A stretch of 64,000 nucleotides of DNA from Gephyromycinifex aptenodytis (GTDB lineage: Bacteria > Actinomycetota > Actinomycetes > Actinomycetales > Dermatophilaceae): positions 3,348,001 to 3,412,000 of the forward strand of contig NZ_CP051155.1 of NCBI RefSeq assembly GCF_012277275.1, in the 5' to 3' direction. Below are positions 17,667 through 25,441 of the stretch, in pieces. The position numbers and the translations under genes are program-made. The notes beneath the pieces are model-generated. The model was not told where the DNA came from. It worked only from the letters and a program-made list of their open reading frames with translations, and ran no database searches. Position 1 is the stretch's first letter, and every line of letters begins with the position of its first letter.

Positions 17667-18317
17667 GTGATGGGTGGAACGTTCGACCCCATCCATCACG
17701 GTCACCTTGTTGCCGCCAGTGAGGTTCAGCACCTCCTCGGTCTGGACGAGGTGATCTTCGTGCCCACCGGGCAGCCCTGGCAGAAGAACGACCGTGACGT
17801 CTCGCCGGCCGAACATCGCTACTTGATGACCGTTATCGCAACCGCCTCGAACCCGCGGTTCTCGGTGAGTCGAGTGGATATCGACCGTCCGGGGCCGACA
17901 TACACGATCGACACTTTGCGCGATCTGCACACCGAGAGCCCGGAAGCAGAGTTGTTCTTCATCACCGGTGCGGACGCCCTGGCGCAGATCTTGTCGTGGA
18001 AGGACGCCGACGAACTGTTCCAGTTGGCGCATTTCGTCGGTGTCACCCGCCCCGGGCACCAGCTGAGCGACAAAGGACTACCTGAGCGCGAGGTCATCCT
18101 CACCGAGGTGCCGGCGATGGCGATCAGCTCCACCGATTGCCGTCAGCGCGTCGAGGAGGGGGAGCCTGTCTGGTACCTCGTTCCCGACGGTGTGGTGCAG
18201 TACATCAACAAGTACAGCCTGTACCTGCCCCCGTCGGCTGTGAACGGCCAGCAGCCGACGCTGCGGTCGGTCCCGCCTAAGCGGCCCCCGGCTGCAGCCG
18301 TCCTAGCCCAGCAATAA
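17667..18317 (+). CDS. nadD: Nicotinate-nucleotide adenylyltransferase
   Basis: A 216-residue enzyme that joins NaMN and ATP to form deamido-NAD in NAD synthesis. The nucleotidyltransferase signature is [20 protein letters not shown] and the C-terminal motif ISSTDCR closes the active site. GTG (17667) and ATG (17670) are adjacent. The residues just upstream (QRLGVMGG) also look native, so a start within the previous gene is possible. The last 25 residues are a Pro/Ala-rich extension. It sits in the usual order nadD-rsfS-phosphatase. Confidence 0.95.
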   Translation: MMGGTFDPIHHGHLVAASEVQHLLGLDEVIFVPTGQPWQKNDRDVSPAEHRYLMTVIATASNPRFSVSRVDIDRPGPTYTIDTLRDLHTESPEAELFFITGADALAQILSWKDADELFQLAHFVGVTRPGHQLSDKGLPEREVILTEVPAMAISSTDCRQRVEEGEPVWYLVPDGVVQYINKYSLYLPPSAVNGQQPTLRSVPPKRPPAAAVLAQQ

Positions 18318-18320
18318 CAG

Positions 18321-18336
18321 CGCCTGAACTCAGGCG
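18321..18336. repeat. 16-bp palindrome before rsfS
   Basis: Inverted repeat CGCCTGA-AC-TCAGGCG lies just after nadD and 19 nt before the rsfS start. The 2-nt spacer is too tight for a stable hairpin, so a protein-binding site is more plausible. Confidence 0.4.
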
Positions 18337-18354
18337 AACGACATCAGGAGGAAC

Positions 18355-18798
18355 GTGCCCGCCACCCCCGAGGCCTTGAAGTCAGCTCAGATCGCGGCCA
18401 CCGCCGCGCACGACAAGCTCGCCACCGACATCGTCGCGGTAGACGTGAGCACTCATCTGGCGCTCACCGACATTTTCGTTATCGCTTCGGCGCCCAGCGA
18501 CCGGCAGGTTGTCGCCATTGTCGACAACGTCGAAGAACAGATGCGCAAGGCGGGCATGAAGCCGCTACGGCGTGAAGGCGAACGCGGCGGGCACTGGGTG
18601 CTCCTGGACTTCGGCGACATCGTCGTACACGTCATGCAGGACGAGGACCGCGTTTTTTACCAGCTGGAACGGTTGTGGAAGGACTGCCCGGCCGTCCCGT
18701 TGGAGTTGGACCAGGCTCCGGGCGAGAACGCTGCCCACGAGAGCGACTCTGCGCAGGGCGGTACCGACACCCCTGAGGAGAACGGCGCGTCCTCATGA
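18355..18798 (+). CDS. rsfS: Ribosome silencing factor RsfS
   Basis: A 147-residue protein of the Iojap/RsfS family that binds L14 and blocks joining of ribosomal subunits under nutrient limitation. The core has DIVAVDVSTHLALTDIFVIA and GGHWVLLDFGDIVVHVM; the C-terminal 35 residues are an acidic tail. CAGGAGG precedes the GTG start. Its stop overlaps the next gene by 4 bp (ATGA). Confidence 0.96.
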   Translation: MPATPEALKSAQIAATAAHDKLATDIVAVDVSTHLALTDIFVIASAPSDRQVVAIVDNVEEQMRKAGMKPLRREGERGGHWVLLDFGDIVVHVMQDEDRVFYQLERLWKDCPAVPLELDQAPGENAAHESDSAQGGTDTPEENGASS

Positions 18799-19535
18799 GC
18801 GCCGGGCGGCGCCTGGTCGTGCTCCGGCACGGGGTGACCGAGCACAACCTGCGCGGCATCTGGCAGGGTCACCTGGACAGCGATCTGTCGGATGCGGGCC
18901 TGCAGCAGGCACAGCAGGCCGCGCCGGTGGTCGCCGGGTACGCCCCGGAACTCGTCGTCAGTAGTGATCTGCGCCGGGCTGCGGTAACGGCGGACACGGT
19001 CGTGGCCGCGCTGCCGGGAGCAGCCGAGGATCACAGCTCGGACGCCGTAGCGGGACAGGCGCGGGCTACGCGGGTGCAGGTGCGCCGAGATTCACGGCTG
19101 CGCGAGATTCACTGCGGCCAGTGGCAGGGTCTGGAGACCGCGCAGATGATGCAGCGTTACCCCGACGCGCAGGCGTTGCTGGCCAGCGGCACGGACTTTC
19201 GCCGCGGCGTGGACGGCGAGACGTACGCAGAGTTGGCCGATCGGGTCGCTCAGGCCGTCCAGGACGTGTTGTCTGAGTTGTCGCCGGGCGCGACCGCGCT
19301 GATCGTCACCCACGGTGTTGTCGCGCGTGCGCTCGTGGGCGACCTGCTCGGGATGTCTCGGGAGTCCTCGTGGCTGGGGCTGTCGACGCTCGGGAATTGC
19401 CACTGGGCTGAACTCCTGGAGGCGGGCTCGCATTGGCGTTTGGCACGCTGGAACGCGGGCGCGGTCATCGATCCAGCGACGCTCGCAGCCCCAGCCCACG
19501 TCCCCCGATTTGGCACCAGGGCCACCGCTGGTTAG
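18795..19535 (+). CDS. Histidine phosphatase family protein
   Basis: A 246-residue phosphatase of the phosphoglycerate-mutase-like superfamily. The catalytic motif VVLRHGVTEHNLRGIWQGHL supplies the phosphohistidine, and IVTHGVVARAL the second histidine. The segment REIHCGQWQGLE contains the proton-donor acid region. In actinobacteria this gene usually follows rsfS and is often annotated as glucosyl-3-phosphoglycerate phosphatase; that substrate is not proven here. It overlaps rsfS by 4 bp, so the two are translationally coupled. Confidence 0.92.
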   Translation: MSAGRRLVVLRHGVTEHNLRGIWQGHLDSDLSDAGLQQAQQAAPVVAGYAPELVVSSDLRRAAVTADTVVAALPGAAEDHSSDAVAGQARATRVQVRRDSRLREIHCGQWQGLETAQMMQRYPDAQALLASGTDFRRGVDGETYAELADRVAQAVQDVLSELSPGATALIVTHGVVARALVGDLLGMSRESSWLGLSTLGNCHWAELLEAGSHWRLARWNAGAVIDPATLAAPAHVPRFGTRATAG

Positions 19536-19610
19536 ACTCATCCGGTCCTCACAACGTGGGAGACAGGGCAAGACCTTTCACCGATTCGACCTCGTGTCGT
19601 TGACGTGTTC

Positions 19611-19683
19611 GGGGCTGTGGCGCAGCTGGTAGCGCACCTCCATGGCATGGAGGGGGTCAGGGGTTCGAGTCCCCTCAGCTCCA
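19611..19683 (+). tRNA. tRNA-Ala (anticodon GGC)
   Basis: A 73-nt cloverleaf: acceptor GGGGCTG pairing with CAGCTCC (one G-U), D-arm with AGCTGGTAGC, anticodon stem CCTCC/GGAGG with loop ATGGCAT giving GGC, T-arm AGGGG-TTCGAGT-CCCCT, discriminator A. The CCA end is not encoded (CCC follows). Accessory DNA begins immediately downstream. Confidence 0.95.
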
Positions 19684-19702
19684 CCCAAGATAAGAAATTC
19701 AG

Positions 19703-19730
19703 AACTGCCCCGCCTGATGGCGGGGCAGTT
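19703..19730 (+). terminator. Terminator downstream of tRNA-Ala
   Basis: Perfect 12-bp stem AACTGCCCCGCC / GGCGGGGCAGTT with a 4-nt loop, followed by TCTCGTTCT. Confidence 0.9.
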
Positions 19731-19830
19731 TCTCGTTCTGCGGTGACATCGGTCGGAGCGACGATGCTTGTTGTAGAGCTCGTTGAGGTGGACCAGAGGT
19801 TCGGTGAGCTGGTCAAGGCCGGCGCGGATG

Positions 19831-19968
19831 CGGTCTTAGACGCCATCTACACGCCCGGCGAGCCCACATGCAGCGTTTTCACGCACATCATTACTTCGTC
19901 GTCGATGGTGACGCGAGTGAGCAGGGTCCGGTTGAGGACGCGCCGTTCGGCTGGTTCGCACTTTGTTC
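19831..19968 (-). pseudogene. Possible serine-recombinase C-terminal relic
   Basis: Read on the minus strand, this stretch gives ERRVLNRTLLTRVTIDDEVM and then a stop. The pattern RRxLNQxxFxxIxID is typical near the C-terminus of large serine recombinases. Upstream residues of that protein can be continued only by changing frame. The match is short, so the call is tentative. A recombinase remnant beside a tRNA gene would fit an old integration event. Confidence 0.3.
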
Positions 19969-20167
19969 GCTCTTGACGAGGTCGCGCGCGGTGCGCTCCA
20001 ACGGCGTCAACCCCCGCGCCAACACCGTCTCCGGCAACGCACCTATCGGGTCACGCCGCCGCGAGGCGACGGTGCTCGCCCGCTCTGAGTCCGTAAGCCC
20101 ACCGGGCCGGAAGCCCTCGTTCAGGGGGATTCACCGACCCCGACACCTCACCCAACACCCGGTCGTG

Positions 20168-20254
20168 TCAGTCGGGTCTCGAAGGCCCGAGTGGTATGAG
20201 CCAACCCCCGCAACCCTCATAGGCCTCAGCAGCCGGATCAACAAACGTCGCCAT
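20168..20254 (-). pseudogene. 28-codon ORF, probable truncated gene start
   Basis: Minus-strand ORF MATFVDPAAEAYEGCGGW... of 28 residues, with AGAGGA 9 nt upstream of its ATG. It ends at a stop in sequence that shows no continuation in any frame. It looks like the 5' end of a larger lost gene; I do not recognise the family. Confidence 0.25.
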
Positions 20255-20427
20255 CCCAACAGTCCTCTCTACGTAGCGGCGGTACGCTTACGAGGTGCGC
20301 GTCATAGACCGTTGGCCCCATGGCAGTCGGGAGGGTGCGCGATACTTGAATTGAGCCTTCGTGGCCGCCACGGATGCCCGAGACTTCGACACGAGTTCGA
20401 GGTCAGTGCGCTAGAGGGGACGCTGGG

Positions 20428-21258
20428 ATGTACAACCTGCTGATCGGCCTGACACGAGGCGAGGTTGAAGCTGATCGCCTGTTTGAACACACGCCAGATG
20501 ATGTCCGGCAGTACCTCGCTCCGGAGGCAGGCCAGGTCAGGATCGAGCGTCTCTCGAACCTACCGACGCTGCTCATGCCGGAGACTGGGTTCGGTGATGA
20601 GCCGCAGATTGCTCGCGTTGGCCATGTCACAAATGTGAACAACTCCAGGTATGGCTACACGTTTACCTTTGTCCCCAACCCCGCGATTGCACCGATTCCC
20701 TCGCCCAGAATCGAGGCGGCAGCGGGCGCTCTGGACATCACTGATTGGGAATTCCATCGGACGCACTGGGCTGTCAAGGGCGTTGACTTGTACCGCGTCC
20801 TCGACCAAGAGCTCTCTTCCAGGGTCAAGCCCAAGGTGTTCCAGTTCCCAACCTCAGAACCGTTCGACCCCGACCTTGTGGCAGTGATGATGCCGTTCAG
20901 CCCAGCCTTTGCGGCGGTGTATGAGTCCCTGAAAGCAGGCATCGAAGGGGCAGGGATGCGTTGTCTGCGTGCCGACGACATCTGGGAACGAGACCACATC
21001 CTCGACGACGTGCTCAGCCTCATCTGGCGCGCCCGCGTCGTCATCGCCGATCTCAGTGAAAAGAATTCCAACGTCTTCTACGAAACCGGTATCGCGCACA
21101 CGCTTGGACGCGACACCATTCTGGTCGCCCAGTCCATGAATGACATTCCCTTCGACCTTCAAGGGATTCGGGCACTCAAATACCTGAACAACCGTGAAGG
21201 ACGCGCCGAGCTGTCCAGAGGGATCACCAGCCGTCTGAAGACGATCACCGCTTCCTGA
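20428..21258 (+). CDS. TIR/deoxyribosyltransferase-like protein with unknown N-terminal domain
   Basis: A 276-residue soluble protein. Residues 150-276 resemble the TIR-like / nucleoside 2-deoxyribosyltransferase-like superfamily: VAVMMPFSPAFAAVYESLK, then RADDIWERDHILDDVLSLIW, RVVIADLSEKNSNVFYETGI with the putative catalytic Glu219, and AHTLGRDTILVAQ. Related domains cleave NAD or act as nucleotide-sensing effectors in phage defence. Residues 1-145 (with NVNNSRYGYTFTFVPNPAIA and DITDWEFHRTHWAVKGVDLY) form a domain I do not recognise. GAGGGGA precedes the ATG; an in-frame start at 20374 lacks support. The gene is less GC-rich than its neighbours and lies between decayed sequence and an IS3 fragment, which suggests horizontal acquisition. 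No partner gene is present. The role is inferred, not shown. Confidence 0.72.
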   Translation: MYNLLIGLTRGEVEADRLFEHTPDDVRQYLAPEAGQVRIERLSNLPTLLMPETGFGDEPQIARVGHVTNVNNSRYGYTFTFVPNPAIAPIPSPRIEAAAGALDITDWEFHRTHWAVKGVDLYRVLDQELSSRVKPKVFQFPTSEPFDPDLVAVMMPFSPAFAAVYESLKAGIEGAGMRCLRADDIWERDHILDDVLSLIWRARVVIADLSEKNSNVFYETGIAHTLGRDTILVAQSMNDIPFDLQGIRALKYLNNREGRAELSRGITSRLKTITAS

Positions 21259-21270
21259 CCCGACTCGGTA

Positions 21271-21375
21271 GGTGTACAACCTGCCGTTTCCGGTCAGATG
21301 CTCGGTAATGTCCGTGAGCACAAGCGGTTCGGGCCATCGGCGGTGAACTTCCGCTGGACCAGGTCGTTGTGGACC
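21271..21375 (-). pseudogene. IS3-family transposase fragment, frameshifted
   Basis: On the minus strand one frame reads DLVQRKFTADGPNRL and the next, after a one-base loss, reads LTDITEHLTGNGRLY. Together they match the IS3-family OrfB integrase core around its first catalytic Asp (consensus PNxLWLTDITEH). A single missing G within the TGG codon for Trp explains the shift. The rest of the element is not detectable in the 294-bp gap. Confidence 0.75.
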
Positions 21376-21540
21376 GGCAGACCCGGTAGTGCCCGGTGTT
21401 CGCAGGGACATTGCCCCGGGCCACGACCGTGCTGGGAGCTCGTTGCGCTGCTACCCGTCTCCCGCAGCTAGGAGCGCTCGTGATCGGTCATCTGGCCGTG
21501 CCCGACGAATGAGGACGCCGATCGACGCAGCCAAGGCCAT

Positions 21541-21546
21541 TAGGGT
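21541..21546 (+). promoter_or_regulatory. -10 box for leaderless flavin reductase transcript
   Basis: TAGGGT is 6 nt before the GTG at 21553, with no ribosome site. Confidence 0.45.
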
Positions 21547-21552
21547 CGGCGT

Positions 21553-22140
21553 GTGGAACGACGTCTCTTTGATCTCACGACCTGGCCCGCACCGCAGCCG
21601 TATCGACTCCTTACCGGGCTCGTCGTGCCGCGGCCGATCGCCTGGGTGAGCACCGTAGATGCCGCCGGGATAGGCAATCTGGCGCCGCACTCATTCTTCA
21701 CGGTCGCCTCGGCTGACCCGCCGATCGTGCAGTTCACCTCCGTCGGTCGAAAAAACACCCTGCGCAACATCGAGGCGACGGGGGAGTTCGTCATCAACAT
21801 CGTCAGCCGCGAACTGATGGAGCAGATGAACGCCACGGCCGCGTCCGTCGACGCGGCGGTTGACGAGTTCGACCTGGCCGGTGTGGAGCGCGAGCCGGCG
21901 CAGCAGGTACGTCCGCCGCGAGTCGCGGCCTCTCCCGCTGCGCTGGAGTGCGTGCTGCATGACGTCGTGCCGGTGGGGAACTCCTTCGTCGTCCTCGGCC
22001 GGGTTCTCCTCGCGGCAGTCGATGAGGCCGTCCTCGACGGTGACCGGCCCGCCGAGTGGCTCCTGGATCCCGTCGCGCGCCTGAGCGGGTCCCGCTACGT
22101 GACGTACGGAGAGACGCTCTCGCTGCGACGCCCCGACTGA
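21553..22140 (+). CDS. Flavin reductase-like FMN-binding protein
   Basis: A 195-residue protein of the split-barrel flavin reductase family (DIM6/NTAB type). Conserved parts are YRLLTGLVVPRPIAWVSTVD, NLAPHSFFTVASADPPIVQF and KNTLRNIEATGEFVINIV, which line the FMN site. Such proteins reduce flavin with NAD(P)H or supply reduced flavin to a partner oxygenase. No partner is nearby, so the substrate is unknown. The GTG start follows a -10 box at leaderless spacing. Confidence 0.9.
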   Translation: MERRLFDLTTWPAPQPYRLLTGLVVPRPIAWVSTVDAAGIGNLAPHSFFTVASADPPIVQFTSVGRKNTLRNIEATGEFVINIVSRELMEQMNATAASVDAAVDEFDLAGVEREPAQQVRPPRVAASPAALECVLHDVVPVGNSFVVLGRVLLAAVDEAVLDGDRPAEWLLDPVARLSGSRYVTYGETLSLRRPD

Positions 22141-22407
22141 GCGGGTAGTCGAGGCAGCGGGCCGAGGCCGCTCATGTCGGCGCCGATCACGAGGCAGATG
22201 CGGGGATAACCGCCAAGGCCAGGCAGGCCGAGGCGATCACGGTCCAGGTGGCACCCACCGGTCAAGGCCAGGGTGGCGTTCGGGTAGCCGGCCTCCCGCG
22301 CAGTGAAGGGCCGTGTTCGCGGCATTCGTCGGTCGCCGAGAGGATCGCGACTGTCGCTCAGACCCCCAGCGACAGGTCGTCGAAGTCGCTGAGCTGGCCG
22401 CCGCCGG

Positions 22408-22569
22408 ATGACCTTGGCTCGCCGGCAACCGGAGCGTGGCATGTCGATCAGCAGCGTCGCGTCGAACCTGGGCTACGCCCATTCCTCACCCTTGCGCCAG
22501 GCCTTCGCGGCCGCGCACGGCATGTCCGCCCAGCGGTACTGCGAGCAGTTGGAATCAGCGCGCCGGTAG
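22408..22569 (+). pseudogene. AraC-family regulator C-terminal remnant
   Basis: 53 codons encode the last helix-turn-helix of an AraC/XylS protein: LARRQPERGMSISSVASNLG followed by YAHSSPLRQAFAAAHGMSAQ RY-type residues and a stop. The first helix-turn-helix and the sensor domain are absent upstream. It is most likely a 5'-deleted gene. Confidence 0.7.
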
Positions 22570-22820
22570 TCCGCGGCTGCCCCCGTGGGGGTCCGGCCGG
22601 GTGACGAGAGTCTGCGGGGTCGGCCTAAGAAAACCCAGCCCGGCCAAGACGGTACAGACGACCCGGGGGTCGCTGCCTCTAGCCAGTGACTGCCCAACTT
22701 GCGGGTCGTGCTCATGCGGGTGTGAGCCGAGGATTATTGACATGTGTCATACGTCACGCCACTGGTCTCACGTTGCGCAGCGGTGACGAACAGCCGCGCG
22801 TCGCGGTTAGGATCTCTATA

Positions 22821-22836
22821 GTTCGGTGTACCGAAC
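22821..22836. promoter_or_regulatory. Inverted-repeat operator upstream of mntA
   Basis: Perfect 7-bp inverted repeat GTTCGGT-GT-ACCGAAC, 31-46 nt before the mntA ATG and touching a TATAGT -10-like box (22817-22822). Architecture and position fit a DtxR/MntR-type repressor site. The MntR-like gene lies at the other end of the operon. Confidence 0.6.
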
Positions 22837-22866
22837 ATTCAAATTCGTTACGACAGGGAGGTCAGC

Positions 22867-23793
22867 ATGCCGGTTCGTGGACGACTGCTTGCAGTACTAG
22901 GGGCGGTCGTTGCTGCCGTGATGGTGCTGGCCGGGTGTTCGGGGGGTAAACCCGCGGCAGATCCGGACGACAAGCCCGTCGTGCTGACCACCTTCACCGT
23001 GCTGGCCGATATGGCCGAGAACGTGGCGGGAGATCACCTACGGGTGGAGTCCATCACGAAGGTCGGCGCCGAGATCCACGGCTATGAACCCACACCGGGG
23101 GATATCGCCAAGGCATCGGAGGCCGACCTCATCCTCGACAACGGCCTCAACCTCGAACTGTGGTTCCACCAGTTCGTGGAGTCCGTGAAGGTGCCGCACG
23201 TCGTCGTCTCCGACGGCGTCAAGGTCGTGAACATCACCGAAGACGCGTATGCGGGCACGCCGAACCCACACGCCTGGATGAGCCCGGTCAACGCCGCTAT
23301 CTACGTCGACAACATGGCCAAGGCGTTCAGCGATCTCGACCCCGACCACGCCAAGGACTACGCAGCCAACGCCGCTGCCTACAAAGGCGAATTGGACAAG
23401 ATCCAAACCGAGCTGACCACTGAGCTCAAAGCGCTGCCCGAGAGTCAACGGGCGTTGGTCTCCTGCGAGGGAGCCTTCTCCTACCTGGCTCGCGATGCCG
23501 GGCTCACCGAGCAGTACATCTGGCCGGTCAACGCCGAGCAGCAGGCCACCCCGCGCCAGATCACCTCAGCCATCGAGTTCGTCAAGACCAACAAGGTGCC
23601 GGCGGTGTTCTGCGAATCCACCGTCTCCGACAAACCCATGAAGCGGGTTGTCGCGGCCACCGGTGCGAAGTTCGGCGGCACTTTGTACGTCGATTCACTG
23701 TCTCAGGCAGACGGGCCGGTTCCGACCTACCTCGAACTGCTTCGCTACGACGCCAAAACCATCATCAACGCTCTGACGGGGAAGTCCGCATGA
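22867..23793 (+). CDS. mntA: Manganese/iron ABC transporter substrate-binding lipoprotein
   Basis: A 308-residue lipoprotein of the cluster A-I metal-binding family (PsaA/MntA/SitA). The lipobox is VLAGC near residue 25. Predicted metal ligands are His71 (EIHGYEP), His135 (NPHAW), Glu201 (SCEGAFSY) and Asp276 (YVDSLS). The His-His-Glu-Asp set is typical of manganese or iron binders; zinc binders such as the ZnuA encoded at 28422-29426 use a third His. AGGGAGG precedes the ATG. The stop overlaps the ATPase gene by 4 bp. The upstream inverted repeat suggests metal-dependent repression. Confidence 0.93.
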   Translation: MPVRGRLLAVLGAVVAAVMVLAGCSGGKPAADPDDKPVVLTTFTVLADMAENVAGDHLRVESITKVGAEIHGYEPTPGDIAKASEADLILDNGLNLELWFHQFVESVKVPHVVVSDGVKVVNITEDAYAGTPNPHAWMSPVNAAIYVDNMAKAFSDLDPDHAKDYAANAAAYKGELDKIQTELTTELKALPESQRALVSCEGAFSYLARDAGLTEQYIWPVNAEQQATPRQITSAIEFVKTNKVPAVFCESTVSDKPMKRVVAATGAKFGGTLYVDSLSQADGPVPTYLELLRYDAKTIINALTGKSA

Positions 23794-24530
23794 ACGCAGC
23801 CATCCACGCCCGCGACGTCGTCGTTCGTTACGGGGAGATCGTCGCTCTCGACGGGGTCAGCCTTGACGTCGAAGCAGGCAAGGTCACCGGCTTGATCGGA
23901 ATGAACGGCTCTGGCAAGTCCACATTGTTCAAAGCCATCATGGGCATGGTCCGTCCTGACAACGGCACCGTACTGCTCAACGGCGGCGACCCGGGCGCTG
24001 CCCGCACCAGCGGCATCGTCGGCTACGTGCCCCAGAGCGAAGACGTCGACTGGGCGTTTCCGATCAGCGTGCGCGATGTCGTCATGATGGGTCGCTACGG
24101 GCGCATGGGCTTGACCCGACGCCCCCGGGCGATCGACCAGGCGGCTGTTGATGCAGCCCTGGAACGGGTCGAGCTCACCGACTTCGCCGACCGGCAGATC
24201 GGTCAGCTCTCCGGCGGGCAGAAGAAGCGCGCCTTCGTGGCTCGAGGAATCGCCCAAGGAGCGCACATCATGCTCCTGGACGAACCCTTCGCCGGGGTCG
24301 ACAAGCGCAGCGAGGCCACGATCATCCGTCTGTTGCGCGAACTCGCCGACGACGGCTGCGCCATTCTGGTCTCGACGCACGATCTGCACGCGCTGCCGAA
24401 CCTTGCCGACGAGGCAGTCCTGCTGCTGCGCCGCGTCCTGTTCCACGGCCCCGTCGACGAGGCGCTGCGCCCGGAGAACCTCGCACTCACCTTCGGCCTG
24501 GATGTGCTCGCAGAAGGTAGCGCCGCATGA
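23790..24530 (+). CDS. mntB: Manganese/iron ABC transporter ATP-binding protein
   Basis: A 246-residue cytoplasmic ATPase that powers import. It has Walker A GMNGSGKST, Q-loop region YVPQSEDVDWAFPISVRDVV, signature LSGGQKKR and Walker B IMLLDEPFAGVD, plus the H-loop STHD. The YVPQxxxVDWxFP stretch is characteristic of Mn/Zn-family importers. It overlaps mntA and the permease gene by 4 bp each, so all three are translationally coupled. Symbol usage for this subunit varies (SitB, MntB, PsaB). Confidence 0.93.
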   Translation: MNAAIHARDVVVRYGEIVALDGVSLDVEAGKVTGLIGMNGSGKSTLFKAIMGMVRPDNGTVLLNGGDPGAARTSGIVGYVPQSEDVDWAFPISVRDVVMMGRYGRMGLTRRPRAIDQAAVDAALERVELTDFADRQIGQLSGGQKKRAFVARGIAQGAHIMLLDEPFAGVDKRSEATIIRLLRELADDGCAILVSTHDLHALPNLADEAVLLLRRVLFHGPVDEALRPENLALTFGLDVLAEGSAA

Positions 24531-25426
24531 GCCCGATCGATTTCATCCTCGAACCCCTGCACTACGACTTCATGGTGCGAGCGCTGGCTACGACCACTCT
24601 GGCGGCCGTCGTCTGCGCGCTGCTGTCGTGTTGGCTCGTGCTCATCGGTTGGTCACTGATGGGGGACGCCGTCTCCCACGCGGTGCTGCCCGGCGTCGTG
24701 ATCGCCTACATCCTCGGGATCCCGTTCGCGATCGGTGCCCTGATCTTCGGCTTCCTCGCGGTCGCCCTCATCGGTCTGATTCGCGGGACTAGCCGTGTCA
24801 AGGAAGACGCGGCCATCGGGATCGTGTTCACCACGCTGTTCGCACTCGGCCTGGTGCTCATCTCCGTTACGCCGAGCCAGACCGACCTCAACCACATCAT
24901 CTTCGGCAATATCCTTGGTGTGTCGACCTCCGACATCATCCAGATCGCGGGGTTGGCGATCGTCGCCCTGGTGATTCTGCTGCTCAAGCGCCGGGATCTG
25001 ACGCTCTTCGCCTTCGATCCGACGCACGCCCACGCCATCGGGCTTTCGCCGCGTTTCCTCGGGGCGCTGCTGTTGACCCTGCTGGCACTGACCGCCGTGG
25101 TCGCCCTCCAGGTCGTCGGCGTCATCCTCGTCGTGGCGATGCTCATCATCCCGGGTGCAACCGCCTACCTGCTCACCGATCAGTTCGGGCGGATGCTCGT
25201 CATCGCCCCGGTGATGTCGGCGGCCTCCTCGATCCTGGGCATCTACCTCAGCTACTGGATCGACGCTGCCTCCGGTGGCCTCGTGGTCGTCGTCCAAGGG
25301 ATCGTCTTCACCCTGGTGTACCTACTCAGCCCACGTCATGGACTCCTCGGGCAGCGACTGAGCGCACGCCGCCACCGCAACGCCGGTGTCGGGACCGAAG
25401 CGGTCGGCGTCGCCGCCGGCGTCTGA
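24527..25426 (+). CDS. mntC: Manganese/iron ABC transporter permease
   Basis: A 299-residue ABC-3 family permease with about eight or nine membrane helices (for example TTLAAVVCALLSCWLVLIGW and VVALQVVGVILVVAMLIIPG). The GDAVSHAVLPGVVIAYILG motif is the conserved ABC-3 segment that docks with the ATPase. It lacks the His-rich tail seen in the zinc permease of this window. It ends 15 bp before the convergent mntR stop. Confidence 0.93.
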   Translation: MSPIDFILEPLHYDFMVRALATTTLAAVVCALLSCWLVLIGWSLMGDAVSHAVLPGVVIAYILGIPFAIGALIFGFLAVALIGLIRGTSRVKEDAAIGIVFTTLFALGLVLISVTPSQTDLNHIIFGNILGVSTSDIIQIAGLAIVALVILLLKRRDLTLFAFDPTHAHAIGLSPRFLGALLLTLLALTAVVALQVVGVILVVAMLIIPGATAYLLTDQFGRMLVIAPVMSAASSILGIYLSYWIDAASGGLVVVVQGIVFTLVYLLSPRHGLLGQRLSARRHRNAGVGTEAVGVAAGV

Positions 25427-25441
25427 GGCCGATCCTCGAAC

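Larger units (their letters stand above)
19684..20427. other. 744-bp decayed accessory region
   Basis: It contains a terminator (19703-19730) and then broken coding fragments. On the minus strand one stretch resembles a serine-recombinase C-terminus, and a 28-codon ORF at 20168-20254 has a plausible start. No intact gene is supported. Confidence 0.6.
22141..22866. other. 726-bp gap between the flavin reductase and mntA
   Basis: It contains an AraC-family remnant (22408-22569) and the mntA control region with an inverted repeat at 22821-22836. Other frames on both strands show no recognisable family and probably represent decayed sequence. Confidence 0.6.

Noticed and set aside
19684-21552. 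Second copy of the tRNA-Ala 3' end as an attachment site
   Set aside because: No duplicate of the T-arm/acceptor sequence was found in the interval.
22095-22442. 115-codon minus-strand frame and overlapping frames after the flavin reductase
   Set aside because: They overlap the end of the reductase or the AraC remnant and show no family-like sequence.
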